A stretch of DNA of 64,000 nt from JAJPJE01 sp963724985 (GTDB taxonomy: Bacteria > Acidobacteriota > Terriglobia > Terriglobales > Acidobacteriaceae), in NCBI GenBank assembly GCA_963724985.1, contig CAVRWV010000019.1, positions 372,001 to 436,000 of the forward strand, read 5' to 3'. A program made the translations under genes and the position numbers. The notes below the pieces were generated by a model. That model had not been told where the DNA came from, made no database searches, and saw only the letters and a list, made by a program, of their open reading frames with translations. Of the stretch, positions 26,291 to 34,702 are shown piece by piece (the stretch's first letter is position 1; every line of letters starts with the position of its first letter).

Positions 26291-26800
26291 CTACAGACTC
26301 GTCAGGTACTGCTCAATATCCGGCTGCGTCCAGTCCACAGCTCCGATGAATTTCCGCCGGATTACGCCCTTGCGGTCGATGATGTACGTCTCCGGAAACT
26401 TGTAGGTCCCGTAAAGCACATTGCTCTTCTGATCCGGATCCCGAATCGTTCGCAGATCACCAGCATGTTCGCGAACGAACTTCTCGTAGGCTCCCTTGTC
26501 GATGTCCATACTGACAGCGAGTACGGTTACGCCTCGGGCCTTGAGTTGCGATTGCATGGCCACCAGTGACGGCATCTCTTCCACGCACGGAGGGCACCAC
26601 GTCGCCCAGAAATTCAGGACTACAACTTGACCCTGAAAATCGCGTAGCGATACTTTCTGCGTCCCGTCCTGGACTGTAAAATCAGGGGCATCGGTCCCAA
26701 TGCGAGTGGGCTTAGTCCCGCCATAGCAGCCGACCAGAAAGGCCAGTAGCATCAATAGAAACGAGGTTCTCCGGATCACCTCTTTATAATAACTCTTCAT
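26291..26800 (-). CDS. TlpA/ResA-like thioredoxin-fold lipoprotein
   Basis: 169 residues: a lipoprotein signal (LLMLLAFLVGC), then a thioredoxin fold with the active site FWATWCPPCVEEMP and the cis-Pro region YKFPETYIIDRKG. It reduces disulfides or cytochrome c apoproteins in the periplasm. ATG 26800 overlaps the start codon of the divergent glycosyltransferase gene by two bases, which is odd. No Shine-Dalgarno sequence is seen for it. Confidence 0.88.
   Translation of the reverse strand: MKSYYKEVIRRTSFLLMLLAFLVGCYGGTKPTRIGTDAPDFTVQDGTQKVSLRDFQGQVVVLNFWATWCPPCVEEMPSLVAMQSQLKARGVTVLAVSMDIDKGAYEKFVREHAGDLRTIRDPDQKSNVLYGTYKFPETYIIDRKGVIRRKFIGAVDWTQPDIEQYLTSL
26785..26790 (+). promoter_or_regulatory. 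TATAAT box 8 bases before the GT2 start codon
   Basis: A perfect TATAAT ends at 26790. A transcript starting 7-8 bases later would begin at or next to ATG 26799, so the gene could be expressed as a leaderless mRNA. No clear -35 box lies upstream. Confidence 0.4.
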
Positions 26801-27890
26801 GGTGCAAACGCCCGCCACTCCGCCGGTAGACAAGGCCCGGCCAGAGGTGTCGGTAATCATACCGGCGCGCGATGAAGCTGCTTCGCTGGCCGCCTGCCTC
26901 GAATCCATCGTTGCGCAGCAAGGAATTGCATTTGAGGTCGTCGTGGTTGACGATCAATCTACCGACGCCACCGGCGAGATCGCGCGATCGTTCTCGGGCG
27001 TACGCGTCATCGAAGCCGCCGGTCTCCCTGCAGGCTGGGTCGGAAAGAATCATGCCGTGTGGTTGGGCGGGCAGGTTGCTAACGGCGAATGGCTGCTCTT
27101 TACCGACGCCGACACCGTTCATTTTCCAGGTTCATTGCGCCGCAGTATCGACGAAGCCAAAGAATTTGGTGCCGATCTGCTCTCCTATTCGCCCAGGCAG
27201 GAAGTTCACGGTTTTTGGGAGCGCGCCCTCATGCCTGTGATTTTCGCTGAGCTCACGCGTACGTATCGTACCGTGGACGTGAATGATCCCAGGTCCCGTG
27301 TGGCCGCTGCGAATGGTCAATACCTGCTGATTCGCCGCACCGTGTATGACTGGGTTGGTGGCCATCAGGCGATTGCCGGCGTGCTTCTCGAAGACGTCGA
27401 ACTGGCCAAGCGCGTCAAGCAGTCAGGCCGGATCATCCGTTTCCGCTATGGCGGTGATGCCGTGCGCACCCGCATGTATCGCAGCTTTGCGCAGATGTGG
27501 GAAGGCTGGACAAAGAACCTCGCCGTACTTTTTCCGCATCCAGTTCGGCTGGCGATCATTTGCAGCATAGAGTTTCTGCTGATCGCCTTGGGCGTGCTCT
27601 GCCTAAGCGCCGGCCTTCTGTCCGGATTGCGAGTGCTGACTGCGGCTGGCATCTTTCTGCTACTCACCATGCTCGCCGATTTTTTTCAGCGCGTGCTGCG
27701 CGCTCATTTCGGTGTGCTCAACACTTTGTTTTCAGTTGTCGGACTGCCAATTTTCGCCGTCCTTTTAGTGCGCTCCGCCGTCCAATACCGGTGGAGAAAG
27801 AGAGTAGATTGGAAGGGAAGAGCGTATCCGGTTTCTTCCCCTCCAGTACCGTCGAGTTCGTCTGAATCGAGCTTAGCTACAAGCGAATGA
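26799..27890 (+). CDS. GT2 family glycosyltransferase with C-terminal membrane helices
   Basis: 363 residues. The GT2 fold opens VSVIIPARDEAASLAACLES, with the nucleotide-sugar motif EVVVVDDQSTDAT and the metal-binding DxD in LLFTDADTVHF; LLEDVELAKRVK holds the catalytic ED. Three to four hydrophobic helices end the protein. GWVGKNHAVWLG resembles GT2 enzymes acting on lipid carriers (hopanoid and carotenoid types). It overlaps the first PTPS gene by four bases (ATGA), hence is translationally coupled with pterin genes; whether it glycosylates a pterin or merely shares the operon is open. Confidence 0.85.
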   Translation: MVQTPATPPVDKARPEVSVIIPARDEAASLAACLESIVAQQGIAFEVVVVDDQSTDATGEIARSFSGVRVIEAAGLPAGWVGKNHAVWLGGQVANGEWLLFTDADTVHFPGSLRRSIDEAKEFGADLLSYSPRQEVHGFWERALMPVIFAELTRTYRTVDVNDPRSRVAAANGQYLLIRRTVYDWVGGHQAIAGVLLEDVELAKRVKQSGRIIRFRYGGDAVRTRMYRSFAQMWEGWTKNLAVLFPHPVRLAIICSIEFLLIALGVLCLSAGLLSGLRVLTAAGIFLLLTMLADFFQRVLRAHFGVLNTLFSVVGLPIFAVLLVRSAVQYRWRKRVDWKGRAYPVSSPPVPSSSSESSLATSE

Positions 27891-28309
27891 TGAATAAAAC
27901 TGTGTATCTAACTAGAAAAGCTGAGTTTTCAGCTTCGCATTACTACCACAACCCTGATCTTTCGGCGGAAGAGAACCAGCGCCTTTTCGGCAAGTGCAAT
28001 AACCTGAATGGCCACGGGCACAACTACACCCTGGAAGTAACGGTTGAAGGCGAGGTCGACGCGAAAACCGGCTTCGTTCTCGATCTGAAGCAGTTGAAAG
28101 AAGTTCTCAATCGCGAGGTGCTGGACGTTTTCGACCATCGCCATCTCAATAAAGAGGTACCCGAGTTCGCCACCCAGATCCCAACCACGGAGAATATCGC
28201 CATCGCCATCTGGCGCCGCCTCGAGTCGAAATTAACCGGCGCAAAGATGCATCGTGTACGCGTCTACGAGACGCCCGACCTCTTTGTCGACTACTACGGT
28301 GAAGCATGA
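27887..28309 (+). CDS. 6-pyruvoyl-tetrahydropterin synthase homologue 1
   Basis: 140 residues of the PTPS/QueD family. The zinc His triad is in SASHYY and the GHGHNY loop, and the catalytic Cys sits in FGKCNNLNGHGHNY. This CNNxNGHGHNY form is the one I associate with biopterin-type PTPS rather than with bacterial QueD, which usually has CxxLHGH. PTTENIAIAIW and RVRVYETPDLFVDYYGE complete the fold. It overlaps the GT2 gene and the next PTPS gene by four bases each. Confidence 0.9.
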   Translation: MMNKTVYLTRKAEFSASHYYHNPDLSAEENQRLFGKCNNLNGHGHNYTLEVTVEGEVDAKTGFVLDLKQLKEVLNREVLDVFDHRHLNKEVPEFATQIPTTENIAIAIWRRLESKLTGAKMHRVRVYETPDLFVDYYGEA

Positions 28310-28713
28310 AGGCTCATCTCACACGGCGATATATGTTTTCGGCGTCGCATCGTCTGCATAGCGACGCGATGTCCGAAGAAGCGAACCGCGAGACCTATGG
28401 CAAGTGCAACAACCCACATGGTCATGGGCATAACTACGCGCTGGAAGTCACAGTGAGTGGACAAGTAGACGCCAACGGCATGGTCTGCAACCTTGTCGAC
28501 CTGGATACATTCGTCGGAACCGAAGTGCTGGAGCGCTTCGATCACGTGAATTTGAACCTGATGCCAGAATTTACGTCTGACGTGCCCACCACGGAAAATC
28601 TGTGTATTCGGATCTATGACATTTTGAACCGTGGCTTCCGCCCAGCCCATCTAGAGAAGGTAAGACTCGAAGAAACCATGATGAATTCGTTCGAATACGC
28701 AGGTACGAACTGA
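28306..28713 (+). CDS. 6-pyruvoyl-tetrahydropterin synthase homologue 2
   Basis: 135 residues, a diverged paralogue of the preceding gene. Zinc ligands are in SASHRLH and GHGHNY; the catalytic Cys is in YGKCNNPHGHGHNY, and PTTENLCIRIYD is kept. The C-terminal RLEETMMNSFEYAG differs from homologue 1 (VYETPDLFVDYYG), so substrate handling may differ. It overlaps both neighbours (4 bases upstream, 1 base with folE). Two adjacent PTPS copies suggest two steps or a mixed oligomer. Confidence 0.9.
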   Translation: MKAHLTRRYMFSASHRLHSDAMSEEANRETYGKCNNPHGHGHNYALEVTVSGQVDANGMVCNLVDLDTFVGTEVLERFDHVNLNLMPEFTSDVPTTENLCIRIYDILNRGFRPAHLEKVRLEETMMNSFEYAGTN

Positions 28714-29348
28714 TGCCCGCGGATAAGGACGCAACACCAACTATGACCAACAACTTGATCGAAACGCCAACTCTCACCGACGCCAGCTACGCCGATCTGG
28801 TTCGTGAAATGATTGCCCGCCTCGGCGAAGATCCCGAGCGCGAAGGCCTGAAGCGCACGCCTGAACGCGCCGAAAAGGCCATGCATTATCTGACCAAGGG
28901 ATATGCTGAAGATCCTGAAGCCCTGCTGAAGGGCGCCCTCTTTACCGTCGACTACGACGAGATGGTAATCGTGAAGGACATCGAGATGTTCAGCCTTTGC
29001 GAACATCACATGCTGCCATTTTTCGGCAAGGTTCACATCGCCTATATCCCGAACGGCCGCGTGCTCGGTCTCAGCAAACTGCCGCGCCTCGTGGACATTT
29101 TCGCGCGACGCCTGCAGGTGCAGGAGCGCATGACCACCCAGATCGCTGAAACCATCCAGAACGTGATTCAGCCTCAGGGCGTTGGCGTTGTAATTGAAGC
29201 CCGCCACCTGTGCATGATGATGCGCGGAGTCGAAAAGCAACATTCCGCGACCGTTACGTCCGCCATGCTTGGCTGCTTCCGTGACGAACGCCCGACGCGC
29301 GACGAGTTCCTGGCGCTTTTGCGCAATAAGAACGGAAATGGGATTTAG
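28713..29348 (+). CDS. folE: GTP cyclohydrolase I
   Basis: 211 residues. GTP cyclohydrolase I turns GTP into 7,8-dihydroneopterin triphosphate, the substrate of PTPS enzymes and the entry to folate and biopterin synthesis. Zinc and active-site residues are visible in FSLCEHHMLPFFGK and ARHLCMMMRGVEKQ; SKLPRLVDIFARRLQVQERM is the family signature. The start overlaps the PTPS-2 stop by one base. The 3' end overlaps the convergent DUF1772 gene by four bases. Confidence 0.97.
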   Translation: MPADKDATPTMTNNLIETPTLTDASYADLVREMIARLGEDPEREGLKRTPERAEKAMHYLTKGYAEDPEALLKGALFTVDYDEMVIVKDIEMFSLCEHHMLPFFGKVHIAYIPNGRVLGLSKLPRLVDIFARRLQVQERMTTQIAETIQNVIQPQGVGVVIEARHLCMMMRGVEKQHSATVTSAMLGCFRDERPTRDEFLALLRNKNGNGI

Positions 29349-29806
29349 CAACTCGGGCGGGTGCCGAGGCTCGCTGCGAGAAGTACGAAGGCTACGATCA
29401 GGCCGCATGTTCGAAACCAGTGATACGCGTCCCAGCGGCGCTCCTGCTCTCTCCAGTCAGGAGGAAGAGATTGAGGCGTCCATTTTGTTATCCGGTTATT
29501 GATCGGTACGGGGCCGACGAGCGAAAACACGACCGCGAACACTTGGATACCAAATGCAATGGCTGCTAATCGCCACGCGGTTCCCGTCAAGTGCGCGAAG
29601 GGCAGCAACAGCAATAGATTTAGTGCCGTCGACCCCGCCATCCAGAATGGCATGACGCGTCCAAACAGTCGGGCCCATGCCGAGCGCAAAAGTATGTGAG
29701 ATTCCAACGGCAGTCGGTTCAACGTCGGGTGGGCAAAAGCGGCAACATTCAACTCGCTACCGCACATCAATCCCAGCACCACCAGCGCGATTACGTGCAG
29801 TGTCAT
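29345..29806 (-). CDS. DUF1772-like four-helix membrane protein
   Basis: 153 residues with four hydrophobic helices (ALVVLGLMCGSELNVAAF, VMPFWMAGSTALNLLLLLP, AIAFGIQVFAVVFSLVG, GLIVAFVLLAASLG) and VPINNRITKW between helices 3 and 4, as in DUF1772/anthrone-oxygenase-like proteins. GAGGTGG precedes ATG 29806, which is preferred over an upstream in-frame start. No substrate can be assigned. Confidence 0.8.
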   Translation of the reverse strand: MTLHVIALVVLGLMCGSELNVAAFAHPTLNRLPLESHILLRSAWARLFGRVMPFWMAGSTALNLLLLLPFAHLTGTAWRLAAIAFGIQVFAVVFSLVGPVPINNRITKWTPQSLPPDWREQERRWDAYHWFRTCGLIVAFVLLAASLGTRPSC

Positions 29807-29908
29807 AATCCACCTCTTCTCGTGGATTTTGATGCCGTCGACAAAGCTCACGTCGGAACCTACTCAAAGCCGTAACTGTCGCGAACGCTTCAGGTATCCT
29901 ATCTCCCA

Positions 29909-30643
29909 ATGCCACGAACCCCGACAGTAGATCCGCTGAAGTCAAAACTTGCTGTCATCACCGGCGCCAGCCGAGGCATTGGCTTTGCCATCGCCGAGGA
30001 GCTCGCCGCTGCCGGCTCGCATCTGGTCATCACTTCGCGCAAGGCAACCGACGCCGAATCTGCCGCCGAAAAACTCGCCGAGCATGGTGTACGTATTATG
30101 CCGCTACAGTGCGACGTTCGCGATGAGGTCGCCATCGAGCGAATTTTTGAAGCCGTGAAGTCCGACTTCGGCTCTATCGATATCCTGGTGAACAACGCAG
30201 GCCACAGCCAGGCGCTCGTGCCGATTGAGAAGACGCCAACCGATCTCTGGCAAGACACTTTGGCGACCAATCTGACCGGGACTTTTCTCTGCACGCGTGC
30301 AGCACTTCCGCTCATGAAGCAGGGAAGCACGATCGTGAACAACATCTCTGCGGCCGCGTATCATGCATTTCCTAATTTTGCGGCCTATAACGTCTCCAAG
30401 GCTGGAGCACTGGCATTTACGAATACCTTGCGCGAGGAATTGCGAGAGCGCGGCATTCGCGTGATGGCACTGGTCCCCGGCGCGACCGACACCGAGATCT
30501 GGCAGCAATTCTGGCCGGATGCGCCCCGCGAAAAAATGGTCTCTGCGAAGGATGTCGCGGCCGTACTGATCGCGGCATTGCGCGTCGCGCCCGTGGGCGC
30601 TGTCGATGAGATCAAGATCGGCCCAGCGAGTGGACGGCTATAG
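29909..30643 (+). CDS. short-chain dehydrogenase/reductase
   Basis: 244 residues of classical SDR form: cofactor motif TGASRGIGFAIAE, NNAG (NNAGHSQ), the catalytic Ser in VNNISAAAYH, and YxxxK as YNVSKAGAL. The Ser-Tyr-Lys set is complete. SDRs reduce many carbonyls; sepiapterin reductase is one SDR type, and the nearby FolE and PTPS genes make a pterin substrate possible, but sequence alone does not prove it. It ends two bases before the convergent rhomboid stop. Confidence 0.85.
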   Translation: MPRTPTVDPLKSKLAVITGASRGIGFAIAEELAAAGSHLVITSRKATDAESAAEKLAEHGVRIMPLQCDVRDEVAIERIFEAVKSDFGSIDILVNNAGHSQALVPIEKTPTDLWQDTLATNLTGTFLCTRAALPLMKQGSTIVNNISAAAYHAFPNFAAYNVSKAGALAFTNTLREELRERGIRVMALVPGATDTEIWQQFWPDAPREKMVSAKDVAAVLIAALRVAPVGAVDEIKIGPASGRL

Positions 30644-30645
30644 TT

Positions 30646-31389
30646 CTACCGGTAGAAGTATTTGTATCGCCTTGGGCGTGAGGGGAACATTTTGATGATA
30701 GCCACTCCGGCGATAAACCCTCCGACGTGAGCCCAGACCGCGATACCTCCTGCGGCTTGCCGCGCCGGTTCGAGGGCACTTGCGGCGCCATTCAAGAATT
30801 GCCAAAGGAACCAGAACCCCAGTACTGCCCACGCCGGTAGCCAAAAGAAGAAAACAAAGAACAGCGGTACGAATGTCAGAACGCGCGCCGAGGGATACAA
30901 GACCACATATGCACCCATTACACCGGCAATAGCGCCGCTTGCGCCTACAGTGGGGATTGACGATCCGACGTTAAAAACATAGTGCACCAACGCTGCAACT
31001 AGGCCTGTTCCCAGATAGAAGAGTAGATATCGGAAGTGCCCCAAATAGTCTTCAATGTTATCGCCGAAAATGTAAAGTACCCACATGTTGCCGAGAAGGT
31101 GCCACAATGTTGCGTGCATGAACATGCTGGTAAAGATCGGCACAAACGCACTGACCGCGTTGACAGGGACCGATCCCATAGACGGCAAGCTGACATACTG
31201 TGCGCCCTGTATTAGTGCCGTCACCCGTGCGGGCACAAAGCCGAAGACCATACTGATTTGTAACGAAGGGTGCAACTGAAGCAAGGGTCCGCTCGCTGTC
31301 ATCAGGAACACAAGCGTATTCAACGCCAGCAAGAAATAGTTCACATAGGGCGTCGTGTAACGCGGTGCGTCGTCGCGAATCGGGATCAT
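30646..31389 (-). CDS. rhomboid-family intramembrane serine protease
   Basis: 247 residues with about six or seven helices. The rhomboid signs are the catalytic Ser in VGASGAIAGVMGAY, the catalytic His in WAHVGGFIAGV, and the N-terminal HATLWHLLGNMWVLYIFG loop. It cleaves membrane helices of unknown clients. ATG 31389 begins the conserved IPIRDD start. Convergent with the SDR gene. Confidence 0.92.
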   Translation of the reverse strand: MIPIRDDAPRYTTPYVNYFLLALNTLVFLMTASGPLLQLHPSLQISMVFGFVPARVTALIQGAQYVSLPSMGSVPVNAVSAFVPIFTSMFMHATLWHLLGNMWVLYIFGDNIEDYLGHFRYLLFYLGTGLVAALVHYVFNVGSSIPTVGASGAIAGVMGAYVVLYPSARVLTFVPLFFVFFFWLPAWAVLGFWFLWQFLNGAASALEPARQAAGGIAVWAHVGGFIAGVAIIKMFPSRPRRYKYFYR

Positions 31390-31397
31390 ACGGGCCC

Positions 31398-31436
31398 CAC
31401 GGCCCAATGGCCGTGCAAATTCCTTTCAACTTGCAC
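31398..31436. other. overlapping inverted repeats in the rhomboid/truB divergent region
   Basis: CACGGCC/GGCCGTG with loop CAAT (31398-31415) and GTGCAA/TTGCAC (31413-31436) share three bases, so only one hairpin can form at a time. They lie in the leader of the minus-strand rhomboid gene. Possible operator or attenuator; no evidence beyond symmetry. Confidence 0.3.
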
Positions 31437-31507
31437 ACCCTAACACGGGTACGCACATGCGCCGGGTTGACCAGAACCCGCGTCAGCGTCCACGATAGCT
31501 ATGCGCC

Positions 31508-32386
31508 ATGAATGGAATACTGATTCTCAACAAACCGGCTGGGATGACTTCGCACGACGTAGTGCATCGCGTCCGAAAAATCCTGCAGGAGCGGTCCGTC
31601 GGACACCTGGGAACTCTTGATCCGATGGCCACCGGTGTGTTGCCGCTGGTCTTAGGGCGAATGACTCGCCTCGCTCAGTTTTATACCACGACGGCTAAAA
31701 CCTACGAGGGCGAAATCCGCTTCGGATTTTCCACCGACACCTACGACGCCGAAGGCGAGCCCGTTGGCCCGCAACAGGACGTTCGCGTAACGTTGGAAGA
31801 CGTCCGCCGCGCCGCCGCCAAATTCGTTGGCATCATCCAGCAGGTGCCGCCACCGTTTTCCGCGAAAAAAATCCAGGGCGTACCTGCGTACAAACTCGCC
31901 CGCAAAAAGCAGGACGTGAAGCTCGAGCCCGTCCAGATTGAAGTTCGCAGCCTTTGCATTCTTTCCGCGATGAACAATCGAGCGCGTTTCCGCGCCGAAG
32001 TCTCCTCTGGCACTTACATCCGTTCCATCGCGCATGAGATCGGCCAGGCACTCCGTGTTGGCGCTCATCTTTCGGCTCTGACGCGCACCAATGTTGGTGA
32101 ATTCTGTCTGGATCAGTCCGTCACGCTCGAGCAACTCGCATCTGCCACACTGGACGACGTCGAAGGGAAGCTGTGCCTGCACCCGCGCCGCTTACTACCC
32201 CAGTTTCCTTGTGTGATGGCCACTGACGAGGTTGCCGGGATGATCCGCAACGGACGAGCCGTGAACTTACCTGAATTGTCCCAATCCAAGCTCGTCAAGG
32301 TTTTCCGCGGTCAATCCGACCTGATTGCAATCGCCAGCCGAGTGGCCGGCACGCTGTTTCATCCGAAGATTGTGTTGGGCGAATAA
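31508..32386 (+). CDS. truB: tRNA pseudouridine-55 synthase TruB
   Basis: 292 residues. The catalytic Asp lies in HLGTLDPMATGVLPLVLG, and KTYEGEIRFGFSTDTYDAEG and PPPFSAKKIQGVPAYKLAR are further TruB marks. It makes pseudouridine 55 in the T-loop of tRNAs. The C-terminus has a PUA-like part ending in LIAIASR. Neighbours often found with it (rbfA, infB) are absent here. Confidence 0.97.
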   Translation: MNGILILNKPAGMTSHDVVHRVRKILQERSVGHLGTLDPMATGVLPLVLGRMTRLAQFYTTTAKTYEGEIRFGFSTDTYDAEGEPVGPQQDVRVTLEDVRRAAAKFVGIIQQVPPPFSAKKIQGVPAYKLARKKQDVKLEPVQIEVRSLCILSAMNNRARFRAEVSSGTYIRSIAHEIGQALRVGAHLSALTRTNVGEFCLDQSVTLEQLASATLDDVEGKLCLHPRRLLPQFPCVMATDEVAGMIRNGRAVNLPELSQSKLVKVFRGQSDLIAIASRVAGTLFHPKIVLGE

Positions 32387-32857
32387 TCCCTTCGCGTGCC
32401 ACAAAATCGACTCCCGTGTGATTTGCGTCACAGACCACCGTGACCCCATCGGCCGCACAATATTCGGGTGGGCCCATCATCGCCATCGAATCAGCACTCG
32501 CTCCGGCTCGTTATTCAGCACAACTGGGTGGCGTCAGGAAAATCGCGCCATTCGCGTTATCGCCTCATACTCTACGGCGACAGCCACGCACATCGCGACT
32601 TCGATTCAATGCCCGAACTGAGGGACGCGTTGCTGACGGCTGGGTTGTCTGTTGACACTAGTTCGATCTTGTCACCTGACCCACAAGCGTCCTCCATCCT
32701 ACTGTCGCAATCCGTCGAGTTGAGCGACTTCGAGGTTGCGAGTCTTGGCCTGAAATAAGCCCATGAATACTCAAAGTTCTTGGCGAGGTGAAAATTTTTA
32801 ACGTCTGGCACCAGACCTGTCAGAATTGACAGTTCCTCGACCTTTTTTCACATGCGA
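32387..32857. other. intergenic region; paired hairpins at its right end
   Basis: No supported gene. At 32803-32832 two hairpins follow each other, GTCTGG/CCAGAC and CTGTCA/TGACAG; downstream of the minus-strand stop at 32858 these could end that transcript. A 79-codon minus frame (32572-32811) has no features and is not called. Confidence 0.45.
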
Positions 32858-34000
32858 TTATCCCCATCGTCGGTCCTGCCCACGGGAGGCCACACAGACC
32901 TTAAGAATCTGCGTGGAGGCGTAGGGCCGACGTTGTTCTTTCAGCCCACTCTTTTCTTTGATCGCATCCGACTGCAGTTTTCCGATCCGCCCCTTTGGTC
33001 CCACAACATATGGAAGCGACAGCGCGTTCCAATTACCAGCGTCGAGAGGCTGCCAGCTGTGGCCATCGTCCATAGAGATGTCGGAGCCGTTGGTTCCGGC
33101 GGCTACCCATGCTTTTGCGCCCTCATACCACGCCACCGTTGAGCGATATCCGCGAGGAAGGCTAGACGAAGCAGTCCAGTGGCGCCCGCCGTCGCTCGTC
33201 CAAGCCGCGGTGCCCGACGACTCATCCGGTTTTTTGTAGTCACCGCCCACGGCAACGCCGCGCTTCACGTCGCGGAAGGCAAGCGAGAATGCTCCGGAAG
33301 AATCATTCCCGGACGCCACGGGAACAGTAACCGCTAAACACACATCCGTGCCGGATAAGACCGGTGACAGCAATGCGCGTGGTCCGCTTTTTCCGCCGGT
33401 CCCGAGGATGAATTTGCCTGCGCCAAATACGACGACCGACGAATTGCTGGCCGCAAAGGCCGACTCACCTTCGCGCGCTGCGCAGGCGTTTTTACCGATC
33501 GACCACTTCGCACCTGCAGTTGTCATCGTGAAGAATCGCCCACCGACTGGATCGCCAACGACCATTCCCGCCGGCTTGTCTCCATGCTTTCCAGAATCCT
33601 CCGACTGAAAAACCATCGCATCCCAGAAGCCATCTTTGTCGGTATTTCGCGCTTCCTCAATCCAGTGCGCACCACCGTCGCTGGTTCTGTATACGCGCGA
33701 CTGTTCTCCAGGCCCTGCCGACATCACCAGCGCCGTGTTGGCGTCCCAAGCCCATATGCCGCGGAAATCCAATTTGTCGCCGTCTGGCGGGATAGCACAT
33801 TTCTGCCAGTGAGCCCCGCCATTCTGCGTTCGCAGAATGGTCCCGTCAGCGCCGCTTGCCCACGCCACTGTGGAATTCACCGCATGAATGCCGCGCAAGT
33901 TGGAAGTCGTGTGCGAATCCTGCACCTCCCATTGCGCCTGTGCGCTGCTGAAAGCAGGCATCAGAACGCAGACCAACAGTAGATCCCGTAGATTCTTCAT
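32858..34000 (-). CDS. secreted BNR-repeat protein, Ycf48/YCF48-like beta-propeller
   Basis: 380 residues with a signal peptide (LRDLLLVCVLMPAFSSAQA) and Asp-box-like repeats (RTQNGGAHW, RTSDGGAHW, WTSDGGRHW, MDDGHSW), each marking a propeller blade. The domain ends at VVGPKGRIGKL; the 40-odd residues after that look like an unrelated tail, which may be natural or a late frame slip. ATG 34000 overlaps the WYL regulator stop by four bases (ATGA), so the gene is translationally coupled to it. Confidence 0.8.
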   Translation of the reverse strand: MKNLRDLLLVCVLMPAFSSAQAQWEVQDSHTTSNLRGIHAVNSTVAWASGADGTILRTQNGGAHWQKCAIPPDGDKLDFRGIWAWDANTALVMSAGPGEQSRVYRTSDGGAHWIEEARNTDKDGFWDAMVFQSEDSGKHGDKPAGMVVGDPVGGRFFTMTTAGAKWSIGKNACAAREGESAFAASNSSVVVFGAGKFILGTGGKSGPRALLSPVLSGTDVCLAVTVPVASGNDSSGAFSLAFRDVKRGVAVGGDYKKPDESSGTAAWTSDGGRHWTASSSLPRGYRSTVAWYEGAKAWVAAGTNGSDISMDDGHSWQPLDAGNWNALSLPYVVGPKGRIGKLQSDAIKEKSGLKEQRRPYASTQILKVCVASRGQDRRWG

Positions 34001-34701
34001 CCGCGCACCTTCTCCCGGCTGGAGTCCTTCCGCATCTTCTCCACGAACGCCTTCAGAGACTTCTTCGGATCTGCCGGAAACTGCTTTTCCAGAACAGACA
34101 CTTCGTTCATGCGATCCAGTCGAAAGTTGCGAAAGTCCTTGCGCATCTCGCACCACGCCGCCAGCGTCCACGAACCACCCCAGAAGTACAGTCCCAAGGG
34201 GCGAACTCGCCGGTCACTAGCCTCTCCATCCTCTCGGGTATAGCGGAATTCCGCAAACTTCTGCTCGGACGCCGCCGCATTCAGCAAATCCACATTTCGC
34301 TTCAGCTCCGGACTTGGCCTGAAGTTCAGCGCATATAGCAGCGTTTCATCCACCTTGTCGCGTAGATCCGCCGGGAGAGCCGCTTCGATCTTATGCAGAG
34401 CCTGTGTCGCGGCCTCGCCCTGTTCGGCTCCGCCCCAGGCGCGCACCATGCGGGCGCCCAGCACCAGCGCTTCAATCTCAGATCGGTTAAACATGAGCGG
34501 TGGGATATCGAAATCCTGGCGCAGCAGGTATCCAATGCCCGCTTCGCCTTCGATCGGCATGCCCGAGAGTTGCAGGTCGCGCACGTCGCGATAGATGGTT
34601 CGGTCGGATACCTGTAACTTCTCTGCGAGACGGCGCGCGGTGATCATGCGGCCGACTCGCAGGAATTGAACGATTCGGAAGAGCCGATCGGCGCGTCGCA
34701 T
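33997..34701 (-). CDS. HTH/WYL-domain transcriptional regulator (YafY type)
   Basis: 234 residues. The N-terminal DeoR-like helix-turn-helix is visible as ITARRLAEKLQVSDRTIYRDVRDL, and the WYL domain as VRPLGLYFWGGSWTLAAWCEMRKDFRNFRLDRM. Such regulators sense small ligands or nucleic acids through WYL. It begins one base after the VOC gene stop and overlaps the BNR gene, so all three form one operon it may control. Confidence 0.92.
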   Translation of the reverse strand: MRRADRLFRIVQFLRVGRMITARRLAEKLQVSDRTIYRDVRDLQLSGMPIEGEAGIGYLLRQDFDIPPLMFNRSEIEALVLGARMVRAWGGAEQGEAATQALHKIEAALPADLRDKVDETLLYALNFRPSPELKRNVDLLNAAASEQKFAEFRYTREDGEASDRRVRPLGLYFWGGSWTLAAWCEMRKDFRNFRLDRMNEVSVLEKQFPADPKKSLKAFVEKMRKDSSREKVRG

Positions 34702-34702
34702 T

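Noticed and set aside
32572..32811. 79-codon minus-strand frame downstream of truB
   Set aside because: No domain and it spans the hairpin pair that probably ends the BNR gene transcript.
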